From an uncultured Clostridia bacterium (GTDB lineage Bacteria; Bacillota; Clostridia; Oscillospirales; JAAYOS01), in contig CANQDU010000003.1 in NCBI GenBank assembly GCA_947593925.1, positions 179,359 to 243,358 of the forward strand: a DNA stretch of 64,000 bases. Direction: 5' to 3'. How positions within the stretch are numbered: the first letter of the stretch is position 1; each line of letters opens with the position of its first letter. A program made the translations under genes and the position numbers. Shown here piece by piece: positions 1 to 8,285 of the stretch. Below the pieces are notes generated by a model. That model was given only the letters and a program-made list of their open reading frames with translations, had not been told where the DNA came from and did not search any database.

Positions 1-326
1 AGACGGCAGCTGTGCGACTGTATCTCAAGCTGTGTGTCAACAAGCCGCTCGAGGTAGGCGTCGGTCTTCTCGGGGTTCTCCTGCATGAGCTCGGCGAGGG
101 TTTTGCCCGCGACATACTCCATGACTATCGCCCACTTGCCGTCAATGTTGGCGACCTCGAGGAGCTTCGGGACGCGCAGCCCCGCCTCCTCGATACGGGC
201 GTGGTTCAGCGCCTCATTGAGAACGTCCGACTTGGCGTAGCTCTCGTCAAAGACCTTTATCTTCTTGCCGTCCTCCTGATAGATGCTCTTTCTGCCGTCG
301 CTGTAAATAAGATTGTCGAGCTTCAT
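1..326 (-). CDS. Kinase-like phosphotransferase, N-terminal part (cut by window edge)
   Basis: The first 108 residues are visible; the rest runs off the left edge. The protein starts MKLDNLIYSDGRKSIYQEDG, a glycine-poor ATP-loop-like opening. IKVFD probably carries the ATP-binding lysine, and the hinge-like segment WAIVMEYVAGKTLAELM follows near residue 70. This layout is that of the aminoglycoside phosphotransferase / choline kinase fold as found in small clostridial kinase-like proteins. The substrate cannot be told from this piece. The ATG overlaps the adhE stop codon by 4 bases (ATGA), so the two are translationally coupled and share the adhE transcript. The catalytic loop (HGD type) is outside the window. 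The fold is likely and the function is open. Confidence 0.7.
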   Translation of the reverse strand, partial: MKLDNLIYSDGRKSIYQEDGKKIKVFDESYAKSDVLNEALNHARIEEAGLRVPKLLEVANIDGKWAIVMEYVAGKTLAELMQENPEKTDAYLERLVDTQLEIQSHSCR

Positions 327-2941
327 TTTGCTTCCTCCTCCCCGTAGTATGCCGCGAGATACATCTGCTTTATCTCGCTTATGAGCGGATAGCGCGGGTT
401 CGCGCCGGTGCACTGGTCGTCAAACGCCTGCTCGCACATCTCGTCGAGCCTGTCAAGGAAGTCCTTCTCGTCGATACCGTACTCGCGTATCGTCTTCTTT
501 ATGCCTATCGCGGCCTTCAGCTCCTCGATCTTTGCGATGAGGTTTTCGAGGCTCTCGTCATCGTCCTTGCCCGCGATGCCGAGGAACTGAGCTATCTCCG
601 CGTACCGCGCCTTGGTGTGCGGATAGGCGTACTGCGGGAAGGTACCCATCTTCGGCGGGACCTCCTCCGCGTTGAAGCGGAGGACGTGGCTTATCATCAG
701 GGCGTTCGCGATGCCGTGGGCTATGTGGTGGAACGCGCCGAGCTTGTGCGCCATCGAGTGGCAGACGCCGAGGAAGGCGTTCGCGAACGCCATACCCGCC
801 ATCGTGGACGCATCCGCCATCTTCGCGCGCGCCTCCGGGTCGGAGGCGCCGTTATTGTAGGCGCGCGGCAGGTAGTCGAATATCGTCTTTATCGCCTTGA
901 GGGCTATGCCGTCGGTGTAGTCGGTCGCCATCATCGAGGCGTATGCCTCGAGCGCGTGGGTCATGGCGTCTATGCCGGAGGCGGAGGTGAGTCCGCGCGG
1001 CATGGTCATCATCATGTCCGCGTCAACTATCGCCATGTTCGGCAGGAGCTCGTAGTCCGCGAGCGGGTACTTCACGCCGGTCGTCTCGTCGGTGATGACG
1101 GCAAAGGGCGTCACCTCCGAGCCGGTGCCGGCGGAGGTCGGTATCGCTATGAAATACGCCTTTTCGCCCATCTTCGGGAACTTGTAGACGCGCTTGCGGA
1201 TATCCACAAAGCGCATAGCCATATCCATGAAGTCCGCCTCGGGATGCTCGTAGAGCACCCACATTATCTTGCCCGCGTCCATCGCGGAGCCGCCGCCGAC
1301 GGCGATGATGCAGTCCGGCTCGAAGGCGTTGAGCACCGCCGCGCCCTTCTTCGCGCTCGCGAGCGACGGGTCGCTCTCCACCTCGAAGAAGGTGGTGTGG
1401 ACGATGCCCATCTCGTCGAGCTTGTCGGTGATGGCCTTGGTGTAGCCGTTTTTGAAGAGGAAGCTGTCGGTGACGATGAAGGCGCGCTTCTTGCCCATGT
1501 CGCGGAGCTCGTCGAGCGCGACCGGCAGGCAGTGCGGCTTGAGGTAGACCTTCTGGGGCGTGCGGAACCAGAGCATATTCTCTCTCCTTTCGGCGACGGT
1601 CTTGATGTTCAGCAGGTGCTTGGCGCCGACGTTTTCGCTCACCGAGTTGCCGCCCCACGAGCCGCAGCCGAGCGTGAGCGACGGGGTGAGCTTGAAGTTG
1701 TAGAGGTCGCCTATGCCGCCGTGCGAGGACGGAGTGTTCACGACGACGCGGCAGGTCTTCATCCGCGAGGCGTAGAGCTCCACGAGGTCGCGGCGGTTCT
1801 GCGTATCGACGTAGAGCGAGGCGGTGTGGCCGTAGCCGCCGTCCTCGACGAGGCGCTCGGCCTTCGCGCATGCGTCGTCAAAGTCCTTCGCGCGGTACAT
1901 TGCGAGCACCGGAGAGAGCTTCTCGTGCGCGAACTCCTCGCGCATCGACACGTCCTCGACCTCGCCTATCAGTATCTTCGTGTTCTCCGGGACCTCGACG
2001 CCCGCGAGCGCCGCTATCTCCGGCGCGCGGCGGCCGACTATCTTCGAGTTCACGGCGCCGTTTATGACTATCGTCTTTCTGACCTTCTCGAGCTCGTCCT
2101 TCTCGAGGAAGTAGCAGCCGCGCGCGGCAAACTCGCGCTTCACATCGTCATAAATTTCATTTGCGACTATGGCCGACTGCTCGGAGGCACAGATCATTCC
2201 GTTGTCGAAGGTCTTCGAGTGGATTATCGAGTTCACCGCAAGGCGGACGTCCGCGCTCGCGTCTATGACGGCGGGGACGTTGCCCGCGCCGACGCCCACC
2301 GCCGGCTTGCCGGACGAGTAGGCGCTCTTGACCATGCCGGGGCCGCCGGTGGCGAGGATGATGTCCGCCTCGCGCATGACGGTCTGGGTCATCTCGAGGG
2401 TGGGTATGTCTATCCAGCCGATTATCCCCTCCGGCGCGCCGGCGGCGACCGCCGCCTCGAGCACGACCTTCGCCGCGGCGATGGTGCACTTCCGCGCGCG
2501 GGGGTGCGGGCTGAAGATTATCCCGTTGCGGGTCTTGAGCGCGAGGAGCGACTTGAATATCGCCGTCGAGGTCGGGTTCGTGGTGGGTATGACCGCCGCA
2601 ACGACGCCGATAGGCTCTGCGTAACGGGTGATGCCGTACGCCTCGTCCCGCTCGATCACTCCGCAGGTCTTCTCGTGGCGGTATCTGTTGTAGATGTATT
2701 CGGCGGCAAAGTGGTTCTTTATCACCTTGTCCTCCATTACGCCCATGCCGGTCTCCTCCACCGCCATCTTCGCAAGCGGGATGCGGGCGCGGTTCGCGGC
2801 GGTAGCGGCGGCAAGGAAGATCTTATCCACCTGCTCCTGGGTGTAGGAGGCGTACTCGCGCTGTGCCGCGCGCACCGAGGCAATGGCTTCGGCAAGGCGC
2901 TCGGGCGTGTCTACCACCGGGTATGTCTTCTTTCCTTTCAT
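323..2941 (-). CDS. adhE: Bifunctional acetaldehyde-CoA / alcohol dehydrogenase
   Basis: Converts acetyl-CoA to acetaldehyde and then ethanol in the cytoplasm, using two NADH, and so disposes of fermentative electrons. At 872 residues it has the usual length of fused AdhE. The N-terminal aldehyde dehydrogenase domain has the catalytic cysteine in MICASEQS (Cys251). The C-terminal iron alcohol dehydrogenase domain shows GGGSAMDAGKIMW and the histidine-rich metal site HSMAHKLGAFHHIAHG. I chose the ATG at 2941 because it has an upstream AAAGAG and gives the usual AdhE start (MKGKKTYPVVDTPERL). A TTG at 2998 is in frame but has no ribosome site. A kinase-like gene overlaps its end. A promoter and a Rex operator lie upstream, so expression is probably controlled by the NADH/NAD ratio. 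Confidence 0.97.
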   Translation of the reverse strand: MKGKKTYPVVDTPERLAEAIASVRAAQREYASYTQEQVDKIFLAAATAANRARIPLAKMAVEETGMGVMEDKVIKNHFAAEYIYNRYRHEKTCGVIERDEAYGITRYAEPIGVVAAVIPTTNPTSTAIFKSLLALKTRNGIIFSPHPRARKCTIAAAKVVLEAAVAAGAPEGIIGWIDIPTLEMTQTVMREADIILATGGPGMVKSAYSSGKPAVGVGAGNVPAVIDASADVRLAVNSIIHSKTFDNGMICASEQSAIVANEIYDDVKREFAARGCYFLEKDELEKVRKTIVINGAVNSKIVGRRAPEIAALAGVEVPENTKILIGEVEDVSMREEFAHEKLSPVLAMYRAKDFDDACAKAERLVEDGGYGHTASLYVDTQNRRDLVELYASRMKTCRVVVNTPSSHGGIGDLYNFKLTPSLTLGCGSWGGNSVSENVGAKHLLNIKTVAERRENMLWFRTPQKVYLKPHCLPVALDELRDMGKKRAFIVTDSFLFKNGYTKAITDKLDEMGIVHTTFFEVESDPSLASAKKGAAVLNAFEPDCIIAVGGGSAMDAGKIMWVLYEHPEADFMDMAMRFVDIRKRVYKFPKMGEKAYFIAIPTSAGTGSEVTPFAVITDETTGVKYPLADYELLPNMAIVDADMMMTMPRGLTSASGIDAMTHALEAYASMMATDYTDGIALKAIKTIFDYLPRAYNNGASDPEARAKMADASTMAGMAFANAFLGVCHSMAHKLGAFHHIAHGIANALMISHVLRFNAEEVPPKMGTFPQYAYPHTKARYAEIAQFLGIAGKDDDESLENLIAKIEELKAAIGIKKTIREYGIDEKDFLDRLDEMCEQAFDDQCTGANPRYPLISEIKQMYLAAYYGEEEAK

Positions 2942-3015
2942 TCGGATCACTCTTTCTGCCGCACACGCGGCCGGGTCAGATTGATAAAAATTTAACAAAC
3001 TGCTTGACTACGACA

Positions 3016-3044
3016 ATTATATCACCCGCCGTTCCGAATGTACA
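3016..3044 (-). promoter_or_regulatory. Probable sigma-A promoter of adhE
   Basis: Read on the minus strand: TGTACA (3039-3044), 17-bp spacer, TATAAT (3016-3021) preceded by TGA, that is, an extended -10. It points at adhE, about 75 bases from the ATG. The -35 matches the consensus in 4 of 6 positions. Confidence 0.7.
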
Positions 3045-3094
3045 GCGGAATTTTCGCCAAACCGACACTTTTTCTGTTTTTCACAAACATCTAA

Positions 3095-3112
3095 TCGTTA
3101 ATTTTTTAACAA
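3095..3112. promoter_or_regulatory. Probable Rex operator upstream of adhE
   Basis: The 18-bp TCGTTAATTTTTTAACAA differs from the Gram-positive Rex consensus TTGTTAANNNNTTAACAA at one base only. It lies about 50 bp upstream of the adhE -35. A further half-site-like TTCACAA lies at about 3080. Rex is the NADH-sensing repressor known to control adhE-type genes in clostridia. No rex gene is in the window. Confidence 0.75.
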
Positions 3113-3205
3113 TATGGCATGTTGAAGGCCTGACCTTACTCCAAGTCGGCACCGTGTTTCCATACTTTGGCAAACATCCATCCTTATTGGAAAAGACTTC
3201 TTATA

Positions 3206-3280
3206 TTACTCTCCCCAGAAACTCACCCGGTCGGACGACAGATTTGTCTGAAACAGAGCGTCGTCCTGTTCTGGGGGTAA
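3206..3280. other. Long imperfect inverted repeat
   Basis: An outer pair (CTCCCCAGAA near 3211-3220 and TTCTGGGGG near 3269-3277) encloses an inner pair GGACGAC (3233-3239) and GTCGTCC (3260-3266). Between these lies a small CAGA/TCTG hairpin. No coding frame is convincing. It could be a remnant of a small mobile element or a structured RNA. Confidence 0.4.
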
Positions 3281-3311
3281 TGGTGTTGTGTCTGTATTCA
3301 GGAGAGGGTTT

Positions 3312-3588
3312 ATTAAGGGAGAGGGCGGAGCCCTCTCCCTTAATCGCGCTTTTTGGATACTTTTTGCGCGAGCAAAAAGTATCGCAGGGGTGCGGGGCGG
3401 CACAGCCCCGCGAAGGTGTCGGAACCGCTAGGTTCCGTATAAAACCTCGAAGTTTTACTTCGTATCAGTAAAGAGGTCGCGGGCTCCGCCCACTGACGGG
3501 ACGCGGGCGTTGCCCCGCGAATGCTCGCGGGGCTTCCCCGCTAGATGGGTGTGGGCTCGCCCGCAGATTTGCTGCGACGCGCGGCGCT
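3312..3588 (-). repeat. Modular hairpin element A, copy 1
   Basis: A chain of short perfect hairpins fills the space after the sirtuin gene: a 14-bp stem with GGA loop (3313-3341), TACTTTTTGC/GCAAAAAGTA (3358-3381), GGGGC/GCCCC around CACA (about 3395-3410), GGAACC/GGTTCC (3421-3436) and CGAAG/CTTCG (3448-3462). Further GC hairpins follow up to the sirtuin stop. The same modules in the same order, with extra ones inserted, follow ackA at the right edge of the window. Read from the sirtuin stop, the array is in the sense orientation of the gene, as it is after ackA. It may serve as a 3' RNA structure or terminator. No protein is encoded. Confidence 0.8.
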
Positions 3589-4305
3589 TCAGCGTGCCGC
3601 GTCGAGCACTTCTCCGACGAGTCCGTGTATGACGAGGTTCGCGCGGCCGTCGCGCGGGGTCGGGTCGCGATTAATTATGACGAGCCGGTCACCCGGATAG
3701 AACTCGAGGAACGCCGCCGCGGGATAGACCGTGAGCGACGTGCCCGCGACTATCACGAGGTCGGCGCGGCGAAGCGCCCGCGCCGAGGCGTCTATCACGT
3801 CCGAGTCGAGCGACTCGTCGTAGAGCACGACGTCCGGCTTTATCACCCCGCCGCACTCGCAGTGCGGCACGCCCTCCGTCGCCGCGATATACTCCGCGTC
3901 GTAGAACTTCCCGCACCTCATGCAGTGGTTGCGGTGGACAGAGCCGTGCAGCTCGAGGACGTTCTTCGAGCCCGCCGCCTGGTGCAGTCCGTCGATGTTC
4001 TGTGTTATCACGGCGGAGAGCTTCCCCTCCCGCTCGAGCTCCGCGAGGCGGATGTGCGCGCGGTTCGGGAGTATCCCCGGCACGAGCAGCTTATCCCGGT
4101 AGAACTCGAAAAACTCCTCCGTGTGCGACATGAAGAAGCTGTGGCTCAGTATCGTCTCGGGCGGATAGAGGCGCTTCTCAGAGTAGATGCCGTCCGCCGA
4201 GCGGAAGTCCTTCAGTCCGCTCTCGGTGGACACTCCCGCCCCTCCGAAGAAAACTATCCTGCCGCTTTCCGCTATCCAGTTCCGCAAGGTCTCGCGCGCG
4301 TCCAT
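3589..4305 (-). CDS. cobB: NAD-dependent protein deacylase, sirtuin family
   Basis: Removes acyl groups from lysines of cytoplasmic proteins using NAD. The 238 residues match small bacterial sirtuins. Visible motifs are the NAD loop GGAGVSTESGLKDFRS (from residue 21), TQNIDGLH (101), the catalytic histidine in LELHG (His120) and the zinc cysteines Cys128, Cys131, Cys149 and Cys151. The ATG at 4305 follows AGGGAGG; longer in-frame starts lack a ribosome site. It has its own promoter and seems to be a single-gene unit ending in hairpin element A. Acetyl-CoA metabolism genes (adhE, ackA) are nearby only in a loose sense. Confidence 0.93.
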   Translation of the reverse strand: MDARETLRNWIAESGRIVFFGGAGVSTESGLKDFRSADGIYSEKRLYPPETILSHSFFMSHTEEFFEFYRDKLLVPGILPNRAHIRLAELEREGKLSAVITQNIDGLHQAAGSKNVLELHGSVHRNHCMRCGKFYDAEYIAATEGVPHCECGGVIKPDVVLYDESLDSDVIDASARALRRADLVIVAGTSLTVYPAAAFLEFYPGDRLVIINRDPTPRDGRANLVIHGLVGEVLDAAR

Positions 4306-4335
4306 GCAGATGCCTCCCTTTGCTCTTTTTCTACT

Positions 4336-4364
4336 ATTATACTCCGCTCCTCCGCGCGTTTCAA
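4336..4364 (-). promoter_or_regulatory. Probable promoter of the sirtuin gene
   Basis: Minus strand: TTGAAA (4359-4364), 17-bp spacer, TATAAT (4336-4341). The -35 sits in the loop of a GC-rich inverted repeat (CCTCCGCGC/GCGCGGAGG) that may also end the upstream metal transporter transcript. Confidence 0.7.
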
Positions 4365-4428
4365 GCGCGGAGGGAGGCGAGAGCATGCGGCCGGCCATCG
4401 AAACCCTGCCGGCACACCCGAGCCGGTG

Positions 4429-5313
4429 TCACCGCCGGCGCTTGCCCGCGCGGCGGCGGAGGTACGCGCCGACGAGTCCGCGCTTCGGCGCGGCGATCAG
4501 AGCCGCGAGGAACACCAGTCCCGCCGCCGTCGCCATCGCCCCCGCGAACGACACGTCGAGCGCGAGCGCCGCGCGGACGCCGATGATGGCGCTTGCCGCC
4601 GCCGCGGTCACCGCCGCCGCGAGCATCTTCCCGAAGCTCTCCGCAAGGAGATACGCCGTCGCGGCGGGCGCCGCCATGAACGCCACGACGAGCACCGACC
4701 CCACCGTGTCAAACGATCCCACCGCCGTGAGCGAGACGAGCGCCATCATAAGATAGTGCAGAAGCGCGGGCGAAAATCCCATCACGAGCGCCGCCGTCCT
4801 GTCAAATGAGACGGTCTTCAGCTCCTTGAAAAGAGCGACGGCGAACAGAAGGTCGAGCGCGAGCAGTCCGGCGGACGTGTATATCCCCTTCGCGCCGATA
4901 TCCGCGCCGAAGAGCGTCATCCGCTCGAAGGGCGCGAACGCCAGCTCGCCGAGGAGCACCGTGTCGGTGTCGAGATGCACGGAGGACGCATACCGCGTTA
5001 TGAGTATCACCGCAAGCGCAAACAGGAGTGGGAAGACCACGCCGACCGCCGAATCCTCGCTCACGAGGCGGCTCTTTACGAGCATTTCTCCGAGGGCGAC
5101 CGTCACAAGTCCGACGGCGGCCGCGCCGAGGAAAAGCAGCGGCGAGTCGAGCCCGCCCGCCGCGAAGTATGCGAGCACTACCCCGAGAAGAATGGTGTGG
5201 CTCACGGCGTCCGCCGTCATCGTCATGCCGCGCACGAGCAGCAGCGAGCCGCACACCGCGCAGGACGCCGCCGTCATCACCGCGATAAGTCCTATTTCAA
5301 GCTCCGCCGGCAT
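4429..5313 (-). CDS. Metal ABC transporter permease, second subunit (MntD/TroD/ZnuB type)
   Basis: Integral membrane protein of 294 residues with eight to nine hydrophobic segments, belonging to the ABC-3 permease family that imports Mn(II), Zn(II) or Fe(II). The family segment RGMTMTADAVSHTILLGVVL lies near residue 28, and the C-terminus is strongly basic (RRRAGKRRR). The ATG at 5313 has GGAGG upstream and lies inside the end of the preceding permease gene (17-bp overlap). It is the last gene of the four-gene importer operon. Having two different permeases suggests a heterodimeric pore, as in the Treponema Tro and Bacillus Mnt systems. Confidence 0.88.
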   Translation of the reverse strand: MPAELEIGLIAVMTAASCAVCGSLLLVRGMTMTADAVSHTILLGVVLAYFAAGGLDSPLLFLGAAAVGLVTVALGEMLVKSRLVSEDSAVGVVFPLLFALAVILITRYASSVHLDTDTVLLGELAFAPFERMTLFGADIGAKGIYTSAGLLALDLLFAVALFKELKTVSFDRTAALVMGFSPALLHYLMMALVSLTAVGSFDTVGSVLVVAFMAAPAATAYLLAESFGKMLAAAVTAAAASAIIGVRAALALDVSFAGAMATAAGLVFLAALIAAPKRGLVGAYLRRRAGKRRR

Positions 5314-6451
5314 CGCTCCCGCCTCCTTTCCCGTCCTCGTCCGGCGCGGACGCGGCGGCGTGTTTCTCTCCGTCAGGCGGAGCGGCGGGGATTATCCGCT
5401 CGTTCTGTGGAGCGTTGGGACTTCCCTCTCCGTCCGGCGGAGCGGCGGGGCGCGCACTCTGCTCCGTAGTGGTGCTCGCGTCCGGCGGCGTCCTGTCAAA
5501 TCCTTCGGGAGCGCTCACGTTCGCCGCGAGCACCCGGCGGCGGAGACGCCTCCGCCGGACGAGCTTTGCCGCTATCCCCCGCCCCGGCGCGGCGAGGAGG
5601 CTCACCCCCGCGATGACGCTCGCCGTCACGACTATGGCGGGGCCGGTCGGGACGCCGTCGCGGAGCGAGCTGTACGCCGTCCCCGCGACGCCGCTCACCG
5701 CGCCGAACACCGCCGCGAGCGCGGTCATTCCCGCGAGGCTCCGCGTCCACTGCCGCGCCGCGACCGCGGGCGCTATGAGCAGCGCGCTCATCAGCACCGC
5801 GCCGACAGCCTGTATGCCGAGCACCGTCACGGCGACGGTCATCGCCGTGAGCGCGCCGCCCGCCGCGCCGGAGCGGAGGCCGGCGCTCGCGGCGTACTCC
5901 GGGTCGAACGCGGCGAGCTTGAACTGCCGAAAGAACACGCACACGAGCGCCGTAAGCATCAGCGCGAGCGCCGCCGAGGCGCACACGTCCCGCATGACTA
6001 TCGAGCTCGCCTCGCCGTAGATGAAGCGCGCTAGACCCGCCTTCGACGCCCCGGGGAGGCGCTGCGCATAGCTCATCAGCGCGAGCCCAAGCCCGAAGAA
6101 CACGCTCATCGCGACGGCGAGCGCGCTTTCAAACTTTATCCGCGTCCTGCGCGCGGTGAGCACGGTCGCGGCGGCGGCGAGGACGGCGCTCGCCGCCGCC
6201 CCCGCGAGCAGCACGGCGGCGTCTTTGCTCCCGGTGATGAGGTACGCCGCGACGACGCCGGGGAGCGCCGCGTGCGAGGCGCCGTCCGCAAGCAGCGCCT
6301 CGCGCCGCAGTACCGAAAAGCAGCCCACGACGCCGCTCATCAGTCCTATTATGGCCGCGCCGAGCGCGACGGTGCGGAAGGTGTAGTCCGAGAGCAGAGC
6401 CGCAAGTGTCCCCGCGGCGAGGCGCGGCATCGATCCGAGCGCCGCCGTCAT
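5297..6451 (-). CDS. Metal ABC transporter permease, first subunit, with long hydrophilic tail
   Basis: ABC-3 family membrane permease. The core of about 295 residues has the usual segments (REALLADGASHAALPGVVAA near residue 53; GIQAVGAVLMSALLIAPAV further on). Unusually, it continues for some 85 residues as a basic stretch (VRRRRLRRRVL) and a proline-, alanine- and acid-rich tail containing AAPPDGE twice. The DNA of that tail contains the repeated inverted sequence CTCCGTC/GGCGGAG, so the extension may have come from inserted hairpin repeats. The start overlaps the ATPase stop (ATGA). It works with the neighbouring ATPase, second permease and binding protein. Confidence 0.87.
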   Translation of the reverse strand: MTAALGSMPRLAAGTLAALLSDYTFRTVALGAAIIGLMSGVVGCFSVLRREALLADGASHAALPGVVAAYLITGSKDAAVLLAGAAASAVLAAAATVLTARRTRIKFESALAVAMSVFFGLGLALMSYAQRLPGASKAGLARFIYGEASSIVMRDVCASAALALMLTALVCVFFRQFKLAAFDPEYAASAGLRSGAAGGALTAMTVAVTVLGIQAVGAVLMSALLIAPAVAARQWTRSLAGMTALAAVFGAVSGVAGTAYSSLRDGVPTGPAIVVTASVIAGVSLLAAPGRGIAAKLVRRRRLRRRVLAANVSAPEGFDRTPPDASTTTEQSARPAAPPDGEGSPNAPQNERIIPAAPPDGEKHAAASAPDEDGKGGGSDAGGA

Positions 6452-7167
6452 ACCGCCGCCTCCGCCGCGCGGCGGCTGTATGCGCGGTCGATATTTCTCT
6501 CGCAGAAGACGTCCTCCACCGCGCCGGAGGCCACCACGCCGAGGTTTATGATGCTCACCCAGTCGAAGTAGTCCCGCACGGTTCGGAGGTCGTGGTGGAC
6601 CATGACGACGGTCTTTCCCTCCGCGCACAGTCCGCGCAGGATGGATATTATTGCGCGCTCGCTCACGGCGTCCACGCCTTTGAGCGGTTCGTCGAGGAAG
6701 TAGATCTCCGCGTCCTGCGCGAGCGCCCGCGCGAGGAACACCCTCTGCTGCTGACCGCCGGAGAGCTCGCCTATCTGCCGCGAGGCAAACTTCTCCATAC
6801 CCACGCGCCGCAGGCACTCCTCCGCCGCCGACTTATCCGCCTTCCCCGGACGGCGGAACCATCCGAGCGAGGCGTACCGCCCCATCAGCGCGACCTCGTA
6901 TGCGCTTATCGGAAAGTCGCGGTCGATGCTCTCGCTCTGCGGAACGTAGCCGACCGCGCCGCGCCGTCCCCGCGCGGGTATCCTGACCTCGCCCGCGAGC
7001 GGCTTCACAAGGCCGAGCATCGTCTTCATCAGCGTCGTCTTGCCCGCGCCGTTCGGGCCGACTATCGCGGCAAAGCTGCCGCGCGGTATCGTGAGGCTCA
7101 CGTCCACGAGAACCGGCTTCTCACCGTAGCTCACCGTGAGGTGGCGCACCTCCGCCGCAGCGTTCAT
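6448..7167 (-). CDS. Metal ABC transporter ATP-binding protein
   Basis: Cytoplasmic ATPase of 239 residues that powers the Mn/Zn importer. It shows Walker A GPNGAGKT (about residue 38), the Q-loop region YVPQSE, the signature LSGGQQQR, Walker B IYFLDEP and the switch histidine in MVHHD. The ATG at 7167 overlaps the stop of the binding protein by 4 bases and its own stop overlaps the next permease the same way, so the operon is translationally coupled. Family: MntB/ZnuC/TroB. Confidence 0.93.
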   Translation of the reverse strand: MNAAAEVRHLTVSYGEKPVLVDVSLTIPRGSFAAIVGPNGAGKTTLMKTMLGLVKPLAGEVRIPARGRRGAVGYVPQSESIDRDFPISAYEVALMGRYASLGWFRRPGKADKSAAEECLRRVGMEKFASRQIGELSGGQQQRVFLARALAQDAEIYFLDEPLKGVDAVSERAIISILRGLCAEGKTVVMVHHDLRTVRDYFDWVSIINLGVVASGAVEDVFCERNIDRAYSRRAAEAAV

Positions 7168-8117
7168 TCCGCCGCCCCCTCTCCCGAAAGCGCGGAAACT
7201 ATCGTGTCGATGTTTTTTCGGAACGCCGAACTGTAGGCCGCGTCCTCGCCGTCGCCGAGCGAGTCGGAGTAGAGCGAGCCGCCTATTTCGAGCGTTCCGC
7301 CGCGCGAGCGCACCGCCGCGATAAGCGCCTCGGCGCTCTTCTGCGGCACGCTCGTCTCGACGAACACCGCCCGCACTCCGCGCTCCGCTATCATATCCGC
7401 GAGCGCGGATATTTCCGCCGTGCCGGCCTCGGCGGAGGTGTTCATTCCCTGTATGCCGCGCACCTCGAAGCCGTACTCCGCGCCGAAGTACCCGAAGGCG
7501 TCGTGCGCCGTGACGAGCACGCGGCGCTCCGGCGGGAGCTCCGCCGTCCTCTCGCGGATATAGCCGTCCAGCTCGTCGATCTCCGAAAGGTAGTCCTCGA
7601 GGAGCGCCGCATACCCCTCGGCGTTCTCCGGGTCGAGAGATGCAAGCTCGGAGGAGACGTGCTCCGCCGCCTCCTTCCACAGCGGCACGCTGAACCAGAT
7701 ATGCGGGTCGGGCAAGCCGCCGATGTATCTCAGACTGTCCTCCCCTATCGCGTCGCCCGCGGCGACGACCGTCTTCTCCCCCTCGAGACCCCGAAAGACG
7801 TCGCTCATCCTCCCCTCAAGGCCGAGGCCGTTTACGAGTATCATGTCGGCGGAGCGCAGGCGGCGAAGGTCGCCTGCGCTCGCCTGATAGGTGTGCGGGT
7901 CCACGCCCTCGCCCATCAGAGTCTCTGCCGATATGTACTCCCCTCCGAGCACCGAGGCGAGGTCGCCGAGCATCGTGGTCGTCGCGACGACGCGCAGTCC
8001 GTCCCCCGCCGCAGGAGTATCCTCCCCCGCGCGGGCGCCGCCCGGCGAGCATCCCGCGCCCGCAAGCGCGGCAAGGGCGGCAAGCGCCGCCGCTGCCGCG
8101 CGAAACAGCTTTCTCAT
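7164..8117 (-). CDS. Metal-binding lipoprotein of ABC transporter (TroA/PsaA/ZnuA family)
   Basis: Surface lipoprotein of 317 residues that captures the metal ion. It has a signal peptide with lipobox LAGAGC. The expected ligand regions are all present: DPHTY, DPHIW, VTAHDAFGYF and the late VETSV. There is no long histidine-rich loop of the kind common in zinc-specific ZnuA, which tilts the guess towards manganese without deciding it. The ATG at 8117 has GGAGGA at good distance; an upstream in-frame ATG at 8138 has no ribosome site. First gene of the importer operon. I see no clear promoter and no obvious MntR or Zur palindrome in the 170 bases upstream. Confidence 0.9.
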   Translation of the reverse strand: MRKLFRAAAAALAALAALAGAGCSPGGARAGEDTPAAGDGLRVVATTTMLGDLASVLGGEYISAETLMGEGVDPHTYQASAGDLRRLRSADMILVNGLGLEGRMSDVFRGLEGEKTVVAAGDAIGEDSLRYIGGLPDPHIWFSVPLWKEAAEHVSSELASLDPENAEGYAALLEDYLSEIDELDGYIRERTAELPPERRVLVTAHDAFGYFGAEYGFEVRGIQGMNTSAEAGTAEISALADMIAERGVRAVFVETSVPQKSAEALIAAVRSRGGTLEIGGSLYSDSLGDGEDAAYSSAFRKNIDTIVSALSGEGAAE

Positions 8118-8217
8118 AGTCTTCTGTCCTCCGCTCATTTATTGGGCGCGCCGGACGCAGACATGCGCGGGCGCTATCCCTCGTTACAGAGTATTCGGCG
8201 CCCGCCGGGGTGTGACG

Positions 8218-8264
8218 GCAAAAAAATTCCGCCCGACCCGCAATGGGCCGGACGGAAGCATAAC
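8218..8264 (-). terminator. Rho-independent terminator of the rhamnosidase gene
   Basis: On the minus strand a stem CCGTCCGGCCC / GGGTCGGGCGG is followed by AATTTTTTT, 25 bases after the GH78 stop codon. Confidence 0.85.
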
Positions 8265-8285
8265 GCACGGTTTGCAAAGCCGCGC

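Noticed and set aside
2863-3471. 202-codon plus-strand frame between adhE and the sirtuin gene
   Set aside because: It starts inside adhE antisense and passes through the Rex site and hairpin repeats; no coding character.
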